A stretch of DNA of 8,165 bases from the NCBI GenBank assembly GCA_945877965.1, contig CAMCTH010000186.1, positions 1 to 8,165 on the forward strand, in the 5' to 3' direction. The first letter of the stretch is position 1. Each line of letters opens with the position of its first letter. The notes under the pieces were generated by a model that saw nothing but the letters and a program-made list of their open reading frames with translations, ran no database searches and had not been told where the DNA came from. A program made the translations under genes and the position numbers. This DNA is from Planctomicrobium piriforme (lineage in GTDB: Bacteria > Planctomycetota > Planctomycetia > Pirellulales > PNKZ01). Shown here one piece after another: positions 1 to 6,141 of the stretch.

Positions 1-512
1 AGGCCGGCCGCTTCGATCTGGGCGAGGATGAAACGGTCGAGGTCTGATCGGGGCCAGGCGGCGTCGCGAACCGTCGGCGGCGTCGGCTTGCGGACCGGTT
101 GAAACGACCAGTGGTCGGACTTCGCGACGGCCGACGGCTTGAGCACGACGTTCGGCAGCGTCGAAGTGCGGATCGCAGGGGCCGGAGCGGGGCCGCCCAT
201 GCTCGACGGTGCGGACATTCCGGTTGCGGGGGCATTCATCTGCGACGGTGCGGACACTCGACCGGGCGATGTCGGCTTATTTACCGGCGGTTTGCCGAGC
301 GATGATCGCAGGTCGTCCGCGTCGCGTTGCAAGGCTTCGAGCGCCTTAAACAACGGATCGTTCGGGTCGAGTTGACCGGCGGCACCGGCGGCGCTCGGCT
401 TGCCGGTCGGTTCATCGCCGGTCGTAGCGTTGCTTGCGCTGAACGAGGCCGCAGCGACGACGAGCAGGAGCAGTGTGCAGGAGTAGCGATTCACGATCGG
501 CGCGCGGGACAT
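1..512 (-). CDS. DUF1549 (PSCyt2-type) secreted protein, 5' part only
   Basis: I translated this by hand from the reverse strand; the gene is cut by the left edge, so only about 170 residues are visible. It starts MSRAPIVNRYS, followed by a hydrophobic stretch (CTLLLLVVAAASF) that looks like a signal peptide. A long Ala/Pro/Ser/Met-rich linker occupies about residues 30-130. Near the cut comes HWSFQPVRKPTPPTV, then AWPRSDLDRFILAQIEAAGL. That passage matches the usual opening of the DUF1549 (PSCyt2) domain of large exported planctomycete proteins, which often also carry DUF1553 and a cytochrome-c-like domain. No CxxCH haem motif is present in the visible part. The ATG at 512 has a GAGG (minus strand, 520-523) seven bases upstream. 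It lies 97 bp downstream of the sigma factor gene on the same strand, behind a hairpin. The biochemical role of the family is not settled; an export and polymer-degradation or electron-transfer role is only inferred. Confidence 0.8.
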   Translation of the reverse strand, partial: MSRAPIVNRYSCTLLLLVVAAASFSASNATTGDEPTGKPSAAGAAGQLDPNDPLFKALEALQRDADDLRSSLGKPPVNKPTSPGRVSAPSQMNAPATGMSAPSSMGGPAPAPAIRTSTLPNVVLKPSAVAKSDHWSFQPVRKPTPPTVRDAAWPRSDLDRFILAQIEAAG

Positions 513-548
513 GACAGAACCTCGCCAGGAAGCGGTCGAAGAAGAAGA

Positions 549-585
549 CTCCCCGCCGTCGACATGCGTTGCCGACGGCGGGGAG
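549..585 (-). terminator. Hairpin after the sigma factor gene, probable rho-independent terminator
   Basis: A perfect 13-bp stem is formed by 549-561 and 573-585 (CTCCCCGCCGTCG with CGACGGCGGGGAG) around an 11-base loop. On the minus strand the stem is followed by TCTTCTTCTTC, which is U-rich but not an unbroken U run. It lies 24 bases past the sigma factor stop codon and about 35 bases before the DUF1549 start. It is therefore either a terminator or a partial, attenuating one between the two co-oriented genes. Confidence 0.7.
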
Positions 586-608
586 ATCGAATCAGATAGG
601 CCGGCGAC

Positions 609-2117
609 TTACTTGTCGCCTTCCTTCTTGGGAGCGGCGCCGTCGCGCTCGCCGGTCCGCGGAGCCCCTTCGCCGTCACGCGGGCCGGTGCGGGGAGCGC
701 CTTCACCGTCGCGAGCGCCGGTGCGCGGCTTCTCGCCGTCGCGGGGACCGGTACGCGGAGCACCGTCGCCTTCACGAGCGCCGGTCCGCGGGGCTCCTTC
801 GCCGACGTTGCTCCGAGCCGGCACGGACCCGTCGCGCGTTTGCACGATCTGGCGGAGTTCGGCCAATTCCTTTTGCATCTGCACGATCATTTGGAACAAC
901 GCTGCTTCGCGCGGGGTTTGCGGTTGGAAGTTCGCGAGCGGGTTCGGTGTGCGAGCGTTCTCGCCGCCGGTTCGCGGGGCTCCTTCTCGAGCACCGGTGC
1001 GCGGGACATCGCCTTCCCGCGCTCCCGTGCGGGGTGCATCTCCCTCGCGGGCTCCGGTTCGCGGCTGATCGCCTTCGCGAGCACCGGCGCGCGGGGCCCC
1101 TTCGCGTTCGTCGGCCAAGGCAAGTTGGGCATCGAAGAAGTTAAAGCTCGGCGCGGCGGCCGGCATGCTCGCTTCGAGCACGATGCCGCCGGGGCCGGAA
1201 CCATTCGAGGCGGCGGGCGACGGGCGGCGGCCCCCTTCGACCAGCACGAGGCCGGTGAGCGTGACGGAACAGACGAGGATTTTAGTTGCGGTCAGCGACA
1301 TGATTTTCCAACTCCCTTGGGCAAGATGCAGAGCGTTTTGTGAGACATAACCTAGCGAACTGAGACCGACGGCGTGTTGCATGCCCGCCTGCACGGTCGC
1401 AGCAATGAGGGAAGGAGCGACCGCGGGACTCGCCGCTTGCGCCGCCGAAGGAGTGAGCATCGTCAGGGCCGCAAAGCCGAGTGCGAGCGGCACGCGTCGC
1501 CGCAGCAAACGCTGCCGCAACTCTTGCCGTCCTCGTTCGAGGCGACCTTTGACCGAACCGACCGACCAGCCGAGTTGACGCGCCGCGACTTCGAGAGTTT
1601 TTCCCTCGACGCAGCAGAGATACAACGGCAGGCGGAAACGTTCGGGGAGACGATTCAATTCCTCGTCGACGATCGAGGCGTCGTGTTCGGACGCGATCTG
1701 GGCCGACGATTGGGGAGCAAGCATTTCGAGACCCTCGGTCGATTGTTCGCGCCGCCGCATGCGGTCGGCGCGAGCACGGATCGCCGTACGAAACGCCGTC
1801 TTATGCAACCACGCCGGCAACGAGCCGCCGCAGCGCAACGCATCTGCCTTGCGAGCCAGAATCAGGAACACGGCCTGGAACGCATCTTCGGCATCGTGCT
1901 GCCACCCCAGCACTCGCCGACACACGCCCATCACCACGCCGCTGTGCCGTTCGACCAACAAGGCAAAGGCTCGGTCGTCGCGCTCGATAACGAACTTGCG
2001 GAGCAACTCCTCGTCGGAGGTGCTCGCAGTCGCATCGCCCGAGGGAAGGGGTTCGCCCGCAGACGACGAATCGCCGGCGAACGGTTCCGCTCGTTTGCGC
2101 CACAACCAACGTTTCAT
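609..2117 (-). CDS. ECF-family RNA polymerase sigma factor with long repeat-rich C-terminal extension
   Basis: The product is a 502-aa extracytoplasmic-function sigma factor. ECF proteins are usually about 200 aa, so more than half of this one is extension. Sigma region 2 covers about residues 35-123 (DEELLRKFVIERDDRAF, then DAEDAFQAVFLILARK). Region 4, which reads the -35 element, covers about 145-205 (LNRLPERFRLPLYL, then GWSVGSVKGRLERGRQEL). After it come a hydrophobic stretch at about 210-229 (PLALGFAALTMLTPSAAQAA) and a second at 280-293 (ILVCSVTLTGLVLV), which may be membrane segments. The tail has two arrays of a PRTGAREGD-like repeat (about 337-384 and 439-493) flanking a predicted coiled-coil helix (about 401-426). 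I chose ATG 2117 because GGAAAGG lies nine bases upstream; ATG 2135 and GTG 2138 are in frame but lack a spaced SD. Tailed ECF sigmas are typical of planctomycetes. The target promoters and the signal are unknown. No separate anti-sigma gene is visible, so the tail may do the regulating (inference). Confidence 0.9.
   Translation of the reverse strand: MKRWLWRKRAEPFAGDSSSAGEPLPSGDATASTSDEELLRKFVIERDDRAFALLVERHSGVVMGVCRRVLGWQHDAEDAFQAVFLILARKADALRCGGSLPAWLHKTAFRTAIRARADRMRRREQSTEGLEMLAPQSSAQIASEHDASIVDEELNRLPERFRLPLYLCCVEGKTLEVAARQLGWSVGSVKGRLERGRQELRQRLLRRRVPLALGFAALTMLTPSAAQAASPAVAPSLIAATVQAGMQHAVGLSSLGYVSQNALHLAQGSWKIMSLTATKILVCSVTLTGLVLVEGGRRPSPAASNGSGPGGIVLEASMPAAAPSFNFFDAQLALADEREGAPRAGAREGDQPRTGAREGDAPRTGAREGDVPRTGAREGAPRTGGENARTPNPLANFQPQTPREAALFQMIVQMQKELAELRQIVQTRDGSVPARSNVGEGAPRTGAREGDGAPRTGPRDGEKPRTGARDGEGAPRTGPRDGEGAPRTGERDGAAPKKEGDK
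611..1105 (-). repeat. Degenerate coding tandem repeats in the sigma factor tail
   Basis: The DNA encodes about ten imperfect copies of an 8-12-residue unit around APRTG(A/P)R(E/D)G(D/E). They fall in two blocks, roughly 611-795 and 960-1105. The blocks are separated by a non-repetitive segment encoding the coiled coil. Unit length varies by one to three residues, and codons differ between copies. The array is therefore under protein-level constraint rather than a fresh DNA expansion. Confidence 0.8.
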
Positions 2118-2413
2118 CGACGTATGCCTTTCCATCACCTAGATAGAGGCGACCTGCCCGGCGAACGGCACGGAAAATCTCGAAAAGTTTTGGAAAGCCC
2201 GGGTAGAAGGGACTGGGAGTGCCCCGATTCTAACCGCGACAGGCCGCGGATTGCCGGCAAATTGAGGGGCGAATGGCCCGAAGCCGGCGACGAGCGTAAG
2301 ATAGCAGCCGCCCGCTTCGATCCGGAATGCCGCCTCGGCCCGATCCCGGCCGGCCCGCACCCCCGCCCCGCTCTTCCCGCCACTTTCTCAAGTAACACTT
2401 CTTGGGTAACACG
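2118..2413. other. Divergent intergenic region between the sigma factor and the sialidase-like gene
   Basis: About 300 bp separate the two divergent start codons, so promoters for both genes should lie here. On the minus strand a TAGAAT (2227-2232) preceded by GGT could be a -10 box for the sigma gene. On the plus strand TAAGAT near 2298 is a weak candidate. Neither has a good -35 hexamer, so I do not annotate them separately. No convincing hairpin or open frame was seen apart from antisense shadows. Confidence 0.4.
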
Positions 2414-3457
2414 ATGTCGTACTTCCTGCCCGCGTCGGTTCGTGTCGCTTTCCTAGTCCTCTTCGCTGCCTCGATCTGGCTCGCTCCGCCTTATGCGGCT
2501 CGGGCCGAAGATCAGCCGGTGTCGATCCTGGCGGCCAAGATCGGCGGGCATATCCATCCGTCAATCTGCTGCACCAAGGACGGCACGCTGGTCGTCGTCT
2601 ACAAGCTCGGCACCGTCCTGTTGCGCTCCCGCTCCACTGACGGCGGCGCGACCTGGGAGAAGCCGGAGCCGATTCCGACGTCGGCCAAACGACCCGACGT
2701 GATTCGCGAAGTCAAAGTCTTCGAGGTCTATCCCGGCACCGCCGACGTGCTGCCCGACGATCGCATCCTGGTGACCTGGAACTACATCGCCGACGACAAG
2801 AAGAACGACGGCTACTATGAGCGGGCCCTGCTCTACACCCTGAGCAGCGATCAGGGGCGAACGTGGAGCGAACAAGCGTTGATCGGTCCCGTCGACGGGA
2901 AGCATCTCGGCGCGGTGCGACATAACGTGTTGTCTTGGAGCGACGGTCGGTGGCTGCTGCCGCTGCGCGTCGGACCGCCGCGGCTGTTCTCTCCGCAGAG
3001 CGGTGAGACGACCGTGTTCCCGCTCGTCGGTCCCGACGGCAAGCAGCATTCGTTCCAACAAATCGTCCGCACGGCCAAGGGGACGCTGCTCGCCATGGGC
3101 CCCGCCTTCTTGCGTTCGACGGACGAAGGCCGCACGTGGCAGGCCGTCGAAAACTTTCCGGCCAAGCCCGACGGCGACAGTGCCGAAGGACGATACCTGA
3201 CGACGCTTCGCGACGGCGGCGTCTTGGTGACCTGGGGCATCGGCAACGACAACCTTGGACTCCGTTACAACTACTCTGCCGACGACGGCGTGACGTGGAA
3301 CCCACAGACCGTCACACTGCTCCCCGAGACGAACGTCATCGCGAGGTATTACTCGGCGCGGACCGTGCAGGTCGACGATCGTCACATCGGCTCGGTCTAC
3401 ATGAACCGCGACGGCGTTCACTTTTTGAAGGTGAATCTCGACCGCCTCACGAAGTAA
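2414..3457 (+). CDS. Secreted sialidase-superfamily (BNR/Asp-box) protein
   Basis: The product is a 347-aa exported beta-propeller-type protein. The N-terminus has a signal peptide: a hydrophobic core at about residues 9-28, then PYAARA|ED with likely cleavage near residue 31. Four Asp boxes (S-x-D-x-G-x-T-W) are clear: STDGGATW at 74-81, SSDQGRTW at 144-151, STDEGRTW at 235-242 and SADDGVTW at 288-295. These are the structural turn motifs of six-bladed sialidase/neuraminidase folds. The length suits a single propeller with no extra domain. I cannot assign the arginine triad and nucleophile tyrosine of a true sialidase (RYYSART at 311-317 is one candidate region), so glycosidase activity and substrate are unproven; a sugar-binding or other hydrolase role is possible. 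ATG 2414 is preferred. A TTG at 2402 is in frame just after a stop but has no better SD. No terminator is evident after the stop. Confidence 0.85.
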   Translation: MSYFLPASVRVAFLVLFAASIWLAPPYAARAEDQPVSILAAKIGGHIHPSICCTKDGTLVVVYKLGTVLLRSRSTDGGATWEKPEPIPTSAKRPDVIREVKVFEVYPGTADVLPDDRILVTWNYIADDKKNDGYYERALLYTLSSDQGRTWSEQALIGPVDGKHLGAVRHNVLSWSDGRWLLPLRVGPPRLFSPQSGETTVFPLVGPDGKQHSFQQIVRTAKGTLLAMGPAFLRSTDEGRTWQAVENFPAKPDGDSAEGRYLTTLRDGGVLVTWGIGNDNLGLRYNYSADDGVTWNPQTVTLLPETNVIARYYSARTVQVDDRHIGSVYMNRDGVHFLKVNLDRLTK

Positions 3458-3483
3458 CGGCTCGTCGTCGCGCAAAAATCGGC

Positions 3484-3489
3484 TAGACT
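3484..3489 (+). promoter_or_regulatory. Possible extended -10 box (GGC-TAGACT) before the ABM gene
   Basis: GGCTAGACT occupies 3481-3489, about 70 bases before the ABM start and just after the sialidase-like gene ends. It closely resembles GGCTATACT upstream of the kinase and TGCTATAGT upstream of the RRM gene. No recognisable -35 hexamer lies 16-18 bases upstream, so this rests on motif similarity and position only. Confidence 0.35.
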
Positions 3490-3556
3490 AACCCGCTTCG
3501 CAACGTTCGTCTTCATCAACGAAAACGACGAAAAAATTCAACTGGAGTACGCCCGC

Positions 3557-3841
3557 ATGGTTACCGTCGGCATGAATTATCATGTGATCGAAGGAAAGCA
3601 AAAAGAGTTCGAAGACAAGTTCGCCGCCGTCATGGGGGCTTTGAAAGCCGCCGCCGGTCACACCAGCTCGACCTTGTGGAAAGACGTCACCGACGACGCT
3701 TCGTACCTCATCACCAGCGAATGGTCGGAAGAGCAAGCGTTCCACGACTTCATCCGCAGCCAAGCCTTCAAAGACGTGACGACCTGGGGCAAAGAACAAA
3801 TCCTGTCGGGCCGCCCGCAACACAAGATCTACAAGCACTAA
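3557..3841 (+). CDS. ABM-fold (antibiotic biosynthesis monooxygenase-like) small protein
   Basis: The product is a 94-aa cytoplasmic protein without a signal peptide. It opens MVTVGMNYHVIEGKQKEFEDKF and contains SEWSEEQAFHDFIRSQAF. This order, a beta strand followed by a helix with charged EGK(Q/E)xEFE, and a later W-(S/x)-(D/E)-xxAF-x-xF-xxSxxF block, is the usual pattern of dimeric ferredoxin-like ABM domains. Relatives include quinol monooxygenases and haem-degrading enzymes, and many ABM proteins have no known substrate. I cannot decide among these; a redox or haem/quinone role is inference from fold. The length is typical of a single-domain ABM protein. TGGAG at 3542-3546 lies about ten bases before ATG 3557 and supports that start. 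The gene appears to be monocistronic, with its own promoter candidate upstream and a terminator downstream. Confidence 0.8.
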   Translation: MVTVGMNYHVIEGKQKEFEDKFAAVMGALKAAAGHTSSTLWKDVTDDASYLITSEWSEEQAFHDFIRSQAFKDVTTWGKEQILSGRPQHKIYKH

Positions 3842-3889
3842 GAGACGAACTCGGCCCCTCGCTCGCGTTGTCTCAAGTAGACGGAAGTA

Positions 3890-4561
3890 TCAAATCCGCG
3901 GGCGCGGCATGCGCGGGCGGATTTCTTCTTGCGCTTCCGGCGGGATGCCGGTCGTGCAATCGTCGGCCAGCATCGCGCCGCGCGACCAGAGCGTCCGCTC
4001 GACCATCACTCGCAGCACGGCTTCCAACGCCCGTTGTGCGTCGGTGCTTTCGAGCGCGCCGATCGCGCGGGCGACGGCTTCGAGCGTGCAGAGACTGTGC
4101 GGGCCGGCCTGGGCTCGCAGTCGATACTCCGACGGCGGTCCCGGCGGCAGTTTGACGTGCGGAATGCCGACGAACGCCGGATCGCGACGGACGAACTTCC
4201 GCGTCCGCACCCAACTGCCGTCCGGCACGATCAGCGTCGCCGGGCCCGAGAGGTTCGCGACGAATTCAGGGTTCAACTCGGCCGCATGCGCGCTGGGATA
4301 CAGCAAGAACGAGGGGCGACCCTCGGCGACGAAGCCGTCCGTCGACATCGGCTGATTCAGCCGGCCGCGAATGCGGAGCTCGCAGTTGGTTAGCGCCTTC
4401 GTCGTCAGTCGGGCGGTGTTCGACGTGAGCACCTCTTCGGCCGTGTGCATCAGCAGGATCACGCGCGTCTGCAATTCGAGCCGCGGAATGTGCGCGCAGA
4501 AGCAGAGCGGCTTGCGAATCTCGCAGCCCGGACAACGGTGCTCCGCCAGAATCCGTCGCAT
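3890..4561 (-). CDS. tapT: DTW-domain tRNA-uridine aminocarboxypropyltransferase
   Basis: The product is a 223-aa cytoplasmic enzyme of the DTW family (E. coli TapT/YfiP, human DTWD1/2). The family transfers the 3-amino-3-carboxypropyl group of S-adenosylmethionine to a tRNA uridine to give acp3U. A metal-binding cluster sits at the N-terminus: C10 and C13 (CPGC), then C20 and C22 (CFC). It is followed by the family pattern ILLMHTAEEVLTSNTARL at about 35-52, which includes H39, N48 and T49. The signature DxTW-like segment is VPDGSWVRTRKF (D114, S116, W117), and the substrate-side motif YRLRAQ (146-151) precedes CTLEAVA (158-164). All key landmarks are in order and the length is usual for the family. 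ATG 4561 is the first start codon after an in-frame stop near 4620, although no clear SD precedes it. The gene converges with the ABM gene and has no same-strand neighbour. The modified tRNA position is not readable from sequence; acp3U47 is assumed by homology. Confidence 0.85.
   Translation of the reverse strand: MRRILAEHRCPGCEIRKPLCFCAHIPRLELQTRVILLMHTAEEVLTSNTARLTTKALTNCELRIRGRLNQPMSTDGFVAEGRPSFLLYPSAHAAELNPEFVANLSGPATLIVPDGSWVRTRKFVRRDPAFVGIPHVKLPPGPPSEYRLRAQAGPHSLCTLEAVARAIGALESTDAQRALEAVLRVMVERTLWSRGAMLADDCTTGIPPEAQEEIRPRMPRPRI
3892..3930 (+). terminator. Probable rho-independent terminator of the ABM gene, inside the 3' end of tapT
   Basis: AAATCCGC (3892-3899) pairs with GCGGATTT (3917-3924). 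A nested GCGC/GCGC pairing (3902-3905 with 3911-3914) extends the hairpin. On the plus strand TTTCTTCTT follows directly. It begins 50 bases past the ABM stop and overlaps the last codons of the convergent gene, so it probably stops plus-strand transcription before it runs antisense through that gene. Confidence 0.6.
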
Positions 4562-4848
4562 CGACGTTACGCTCGTTCGAAATAGGGAGAGGCGGCGGAA
4601 TGGAACCGTCGAACGAAATCAGCCCCGCGGCAGGCAGTGCCGGCATCGTTCGACGGCGGAATCGTTTGGTTGAACTTTTCTCAGGCCGAATTGCCCGGCC
4701 CGAATAGCCGATAAAGTCGAGGATGATTCACGGACCCGGTCCTTAGGCTGCCCCTGCTTGCAGCGCGGCGGTCGCGTGGCACAGGCCATGAGTTCCACGA
4801 TTGTAAGTGCGCGAAGAGTTCTTGGGAATCGACATCAAGGAGTGCGGC
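4562..4848. other. Divergent intergenic region upstream of tapT and the 96-aa gene
   Basis: This is a 287-bp stretch between divergent starts. It contains a GATAAAGT (4710-4717) that might serve as a plus-strand -10 box, a small palindrome GGACCCGGTCC at 4732-4742, and a weak hairpin CGTGG/CCACG (4775-4779 with 4795-4799) ahead of the SD. I see no convincing -35 element and no coding potential beyond shadows. A GTG at 4807 would extend the downstream frame by 14 codons, but it has no SD. Confidence 0.35.
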
Positions 4849-5139
4849 ATGGTGAAACGTAACGTGAACGGACGGAAGTCGAACGGCACCGCGGGAATCG
4901 CCGTCATCGAAGACGCGGACGAACAAGACGCGGTCGTCGACGAAGTGGAAACCCCGCATAACGTCGAAGCAACCGCCGCTCCGAAGCGCGAGAAGAAGCC
5001 GAAGGTCGAAGTTCAAGCCGAAGGGAACTTCGGCGTCGCCGACGTCCGCAAGGCGGCCGCGTTCGTCAACTCGATCGGCGGGTTAGACAAAGCGATCGCG
5101 CTGTTGCAGATCCTCAAGGTCGCTAAAGAAGTCCAGTAG
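4849..5139 (+). CDS. Small protein of unknown function (96 aa) with charged, disordered N-terminus
   Basis: I do not recognise a named family. The first 60 or so residues are low in hydrophobics and rich in Asp, Glu, Lys and Arg (for example IEDADEQDAVVDEVE, then KREKKPKVEV), so they are probably disordered. The last 38 or so residues look folded and helical: VADVRKAAAFVNSIGGLDKA followed by IALLQILKVAKEVQ. The heptad-like spacing of Ile/Leu/Val there could support helix packing or binding to a partner. There is no signal peptide or membrane segment. ATG 4849 is chosen because AAGGAG (4836-4841) sits seven bases upstream, one of the best ribosome binding sites in the window. The next gene, also small, follows after 97 bp on the same strand. 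An adaptor or nucleic-acid-associated role would be guesswork. Confidence 0.8.
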   Translation: MVKRNVNGRKSNGTAGIAVIEDADEQDAVVDEVETPHNVEATAAPKREKKPKVEVQAEGNFGVADVRKAAAFVNSIGGLDKAIALLQILKVAKEVQ

Positions 5140-5140
5140 T

Positions 5141-5213
5141 CGATCCGCAGGTCGGCGCAGCCGAGCATTCGTTAAAATTTGCATTGCATCGCCCGGCTGC
5201 GCCGTCCCGATCG
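5141..5213 (+). other. Long-loop inverted repeat between the two small genes
   Basis: CGGCGCAGCCG (5153-5163) is perfectly complementary to CGGCTGCGCCG (5194-5204). An outer CGATC/GATCG pair (5141-5145 with 5209-5213) and a GG/CC pair extend the structure across small internal loops. The 30-base loop is AT-rich and carries GTTAAAATTT and three GCATT-like words. The structure starts immediately after the stop of the 96-aa gene. No T run follows, so it is not a standard rho-independent terminator. An RNA-processing, stability or protein-binding element is possible. Confidence 0.6.
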
Positions 5214-5236
5214 CGCAACATAATTAGGAGCCGCCC

Positions 5237-5422
5237 ATGGCTTTCTCCGCCAAGTTGGAAGGGGACGAACTTGTGATTCGCGTCCCGATGAACTCGAAGC
5301 CCGAGCGGTCGACAAGCGGCAAGACGCTGGTCGTCGCCTCGACGCACGGCAACAAAGAGACCGACATCGTCGTGCAAGGGAAGAAGGTTGTCATCGGCGT
5401 GAACGCCTACATTCCCAAGTAG
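5237..5422 (+). CDS. Small protein of unknown function (61 aa), probable beta-rich fold
   Basis: The product is a compact 61-aa protein, MAFSAKLEGDELVIRVPMNS to VVIGVNAYIPK. Alternating hydrophobic residues (AKLEGDELVIRVPM; KTLVVAST; TDIVVQGKKVVIGVNAYI) predict four or five short beta strands with a central SGKTLVVASTHGNKET turn. It has no signal peptide, membrane segment or cysteine. The SGKT segment is not a P-loop, because the GxxxxGK spacing is absent. AGGAG (5227-5231) is five bases before ATG 5237, so translation is well supported. It stands 97 bp downstream of the other small gene on the same strand, and its stop is only 30 bp from the end of the convergent yaiI-like gene. I believe similar small proteins occur in other bacteria, but from memory I cannot name a function or a family. 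Confidence 0.8.
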   Translation: MAFSAKLEGDELVIRVPMNSKPERSTSGKTLVVASTHGNKETDIVVQGKKVVIGVNAYIPK

Positions 5423-5452
5423 CATGCCGTTCCGCAGTAGCGTGTGCCGCAA

Positions 5453-5899
5453 TCACTTCGCCTTGGCGAGCCAGCGATCGAGTTGATTCGCGAACGCTTG
5501 CTTTTCGCGCGGGCCGAAACCGGCGGGGCCTCCCATGATTTTGCCCTCACCGCGAAAGCCGTCGAGCAAGTTACGCACGGCGACGCGCTCGCCGACGTTG
5601 GCATCGCTGTAGAGTTCGCCGCGCGGGTCGAGCGCTTGCCCTCCCTTGGCGACGACGTCGGCCGCCAGTGGAATGTCGGCCGTGATGACGAGATCGCCCG
5701 GCGCAACCAGTTCGACGATCCGCCGATCGGCGATGTTCATTCCGGAGGGGACGAGAATGGCGTCGATGAAATCGGATTTCGGAATCCGAATCGACTGGTT
5801 CGCCACGATCGTCATCTTCATCTTCCGTCGCTCCGCGGCGCGAAAGAGCATCTCCTTAATCACGCCCGGGCAAGCGTCGCCATCGATCCAAATCTGCAT
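5453..5899 (-). CDS. yaiI: UPF0178 (YaiI/YqxD, DUF188) family protein
   Basis: The product is a 148-aa cytoplasmic protein covering the whole UPF0178 family from end to end. The diagnostic N-terminus MQIWIDGDACPGVIKEMLFRA is present, with the conserved Asp/Cys/Pro cluster at residues 6-11 (DGDACP; DADACP in most members). VANQSIRIPKSDFIDAILVP follows at about 33-52, then PGDLVITADIPLA (about 67-79) with acidic residues. Near the C-terminus lies GPAGFGPREKQAFANQLDR (about 124-142), another family hallmark. The family is related to PIN-like/NYN nuclease folds and its Asp residues may bind metal, but no reaction is established. The start is fixed by the conserved MxIW opening. There is no strong SD, only CGGA about ten bases upstream. 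The gene converges with the 61-aa gene and shares no obvious operon. Confidence 0.92.
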   Translation of the reverse strand: MQIWIDGDACPGVIKEMLFRAAERRKMKMTIVANQSIRIPKSDFIDAILVPSGMNIADRRIVELVAPGDLVITADIPLAADVVAKGGQALDPRGELYSDANVGERVAVRNLLDGFRGEGKIMGGPAGFGPREKQAFANQLDRWLAKAK

Positions 5900-5937
5900 C
5901 GTCGAAATCCGCGGCGGTGAAAGATCGTCTCGCTTGA

Positions 5938-5943
5938 ATTATC
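5938..5943 (-). promoter_or_regulatory. Possible -10 box (GATAAT) for the yaiI-like gene
   Basis: Reading the minus strand, GATAAT lies about 40 bases upstream of the yaiI start. TCGACC, which matches TTGACA at four of six positions, lies 16 bases further upstream. Spacing and position fit a housekeeping-type promoter with a short leader, but the match is modest. Confidence 0.35.
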
Positions 5944-6141
5944 GAGGCGTGTGTGAATCGGTCGAGTCCTGATTGAGTCCGCGAAGCCTTGAAAGTCGCG
6001 ACGCAGGACGTTTTTACCTCGATCCCCAAACACTACGAACCGGAATTTTGCCTGCTTTCTTGCAGCGTCAGGCGGCGTGTGCCGGGGTTGTGAATACCCT
6101 AGATATGCGGCGTAAAAGTCACCCGAAGCCGATTTGGCGAC
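5944..6141. other. Non-coding stretch with no identified feature
   Basis: This is the first 200 bases of the roughly 470-bp gap between the yaiI-like and RRM genes. A 61-codon open frame from a TTG at 5973 lacks an SD, has no recognisable protein features and runs into the hairpin at 6142-6190, so I do not call it. I see no tRNA, repeat or promoter that I would defend. Confidence 0.4.

Noticed and set aside
611..1105. Spaced repeats that could suggest a CRISPR array or DNA satellite
   Set aside because: Unit lengths vary, copies differ at codon level and the frame is kept, so these are coding protein repeats.
1374..2456. Long plus-strand open frame (360 codons) opposite the sigma factor
   Set aside because: It is antisense to well-conserved sigma region 2 and 4 sequence, is Arg/His-rich and has no recognisable domain; high GC keeps such shadow frames open.
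2561..3475. Long minus-strand open frame (304 codons) opposite the sialidase-like gene
   Set aside because: The plus strand has a signal peptide and four Asp boxes; the antisense frame has neither an SD nor a domain pattern.
5312..5335. SGKT in the 61-aa protein as a nucleotide-binding P-loop
   Set aside because: The upstream glycine of GxxxxGK(S/T) is missing and the protein is far too small for a P-loop NTPase.
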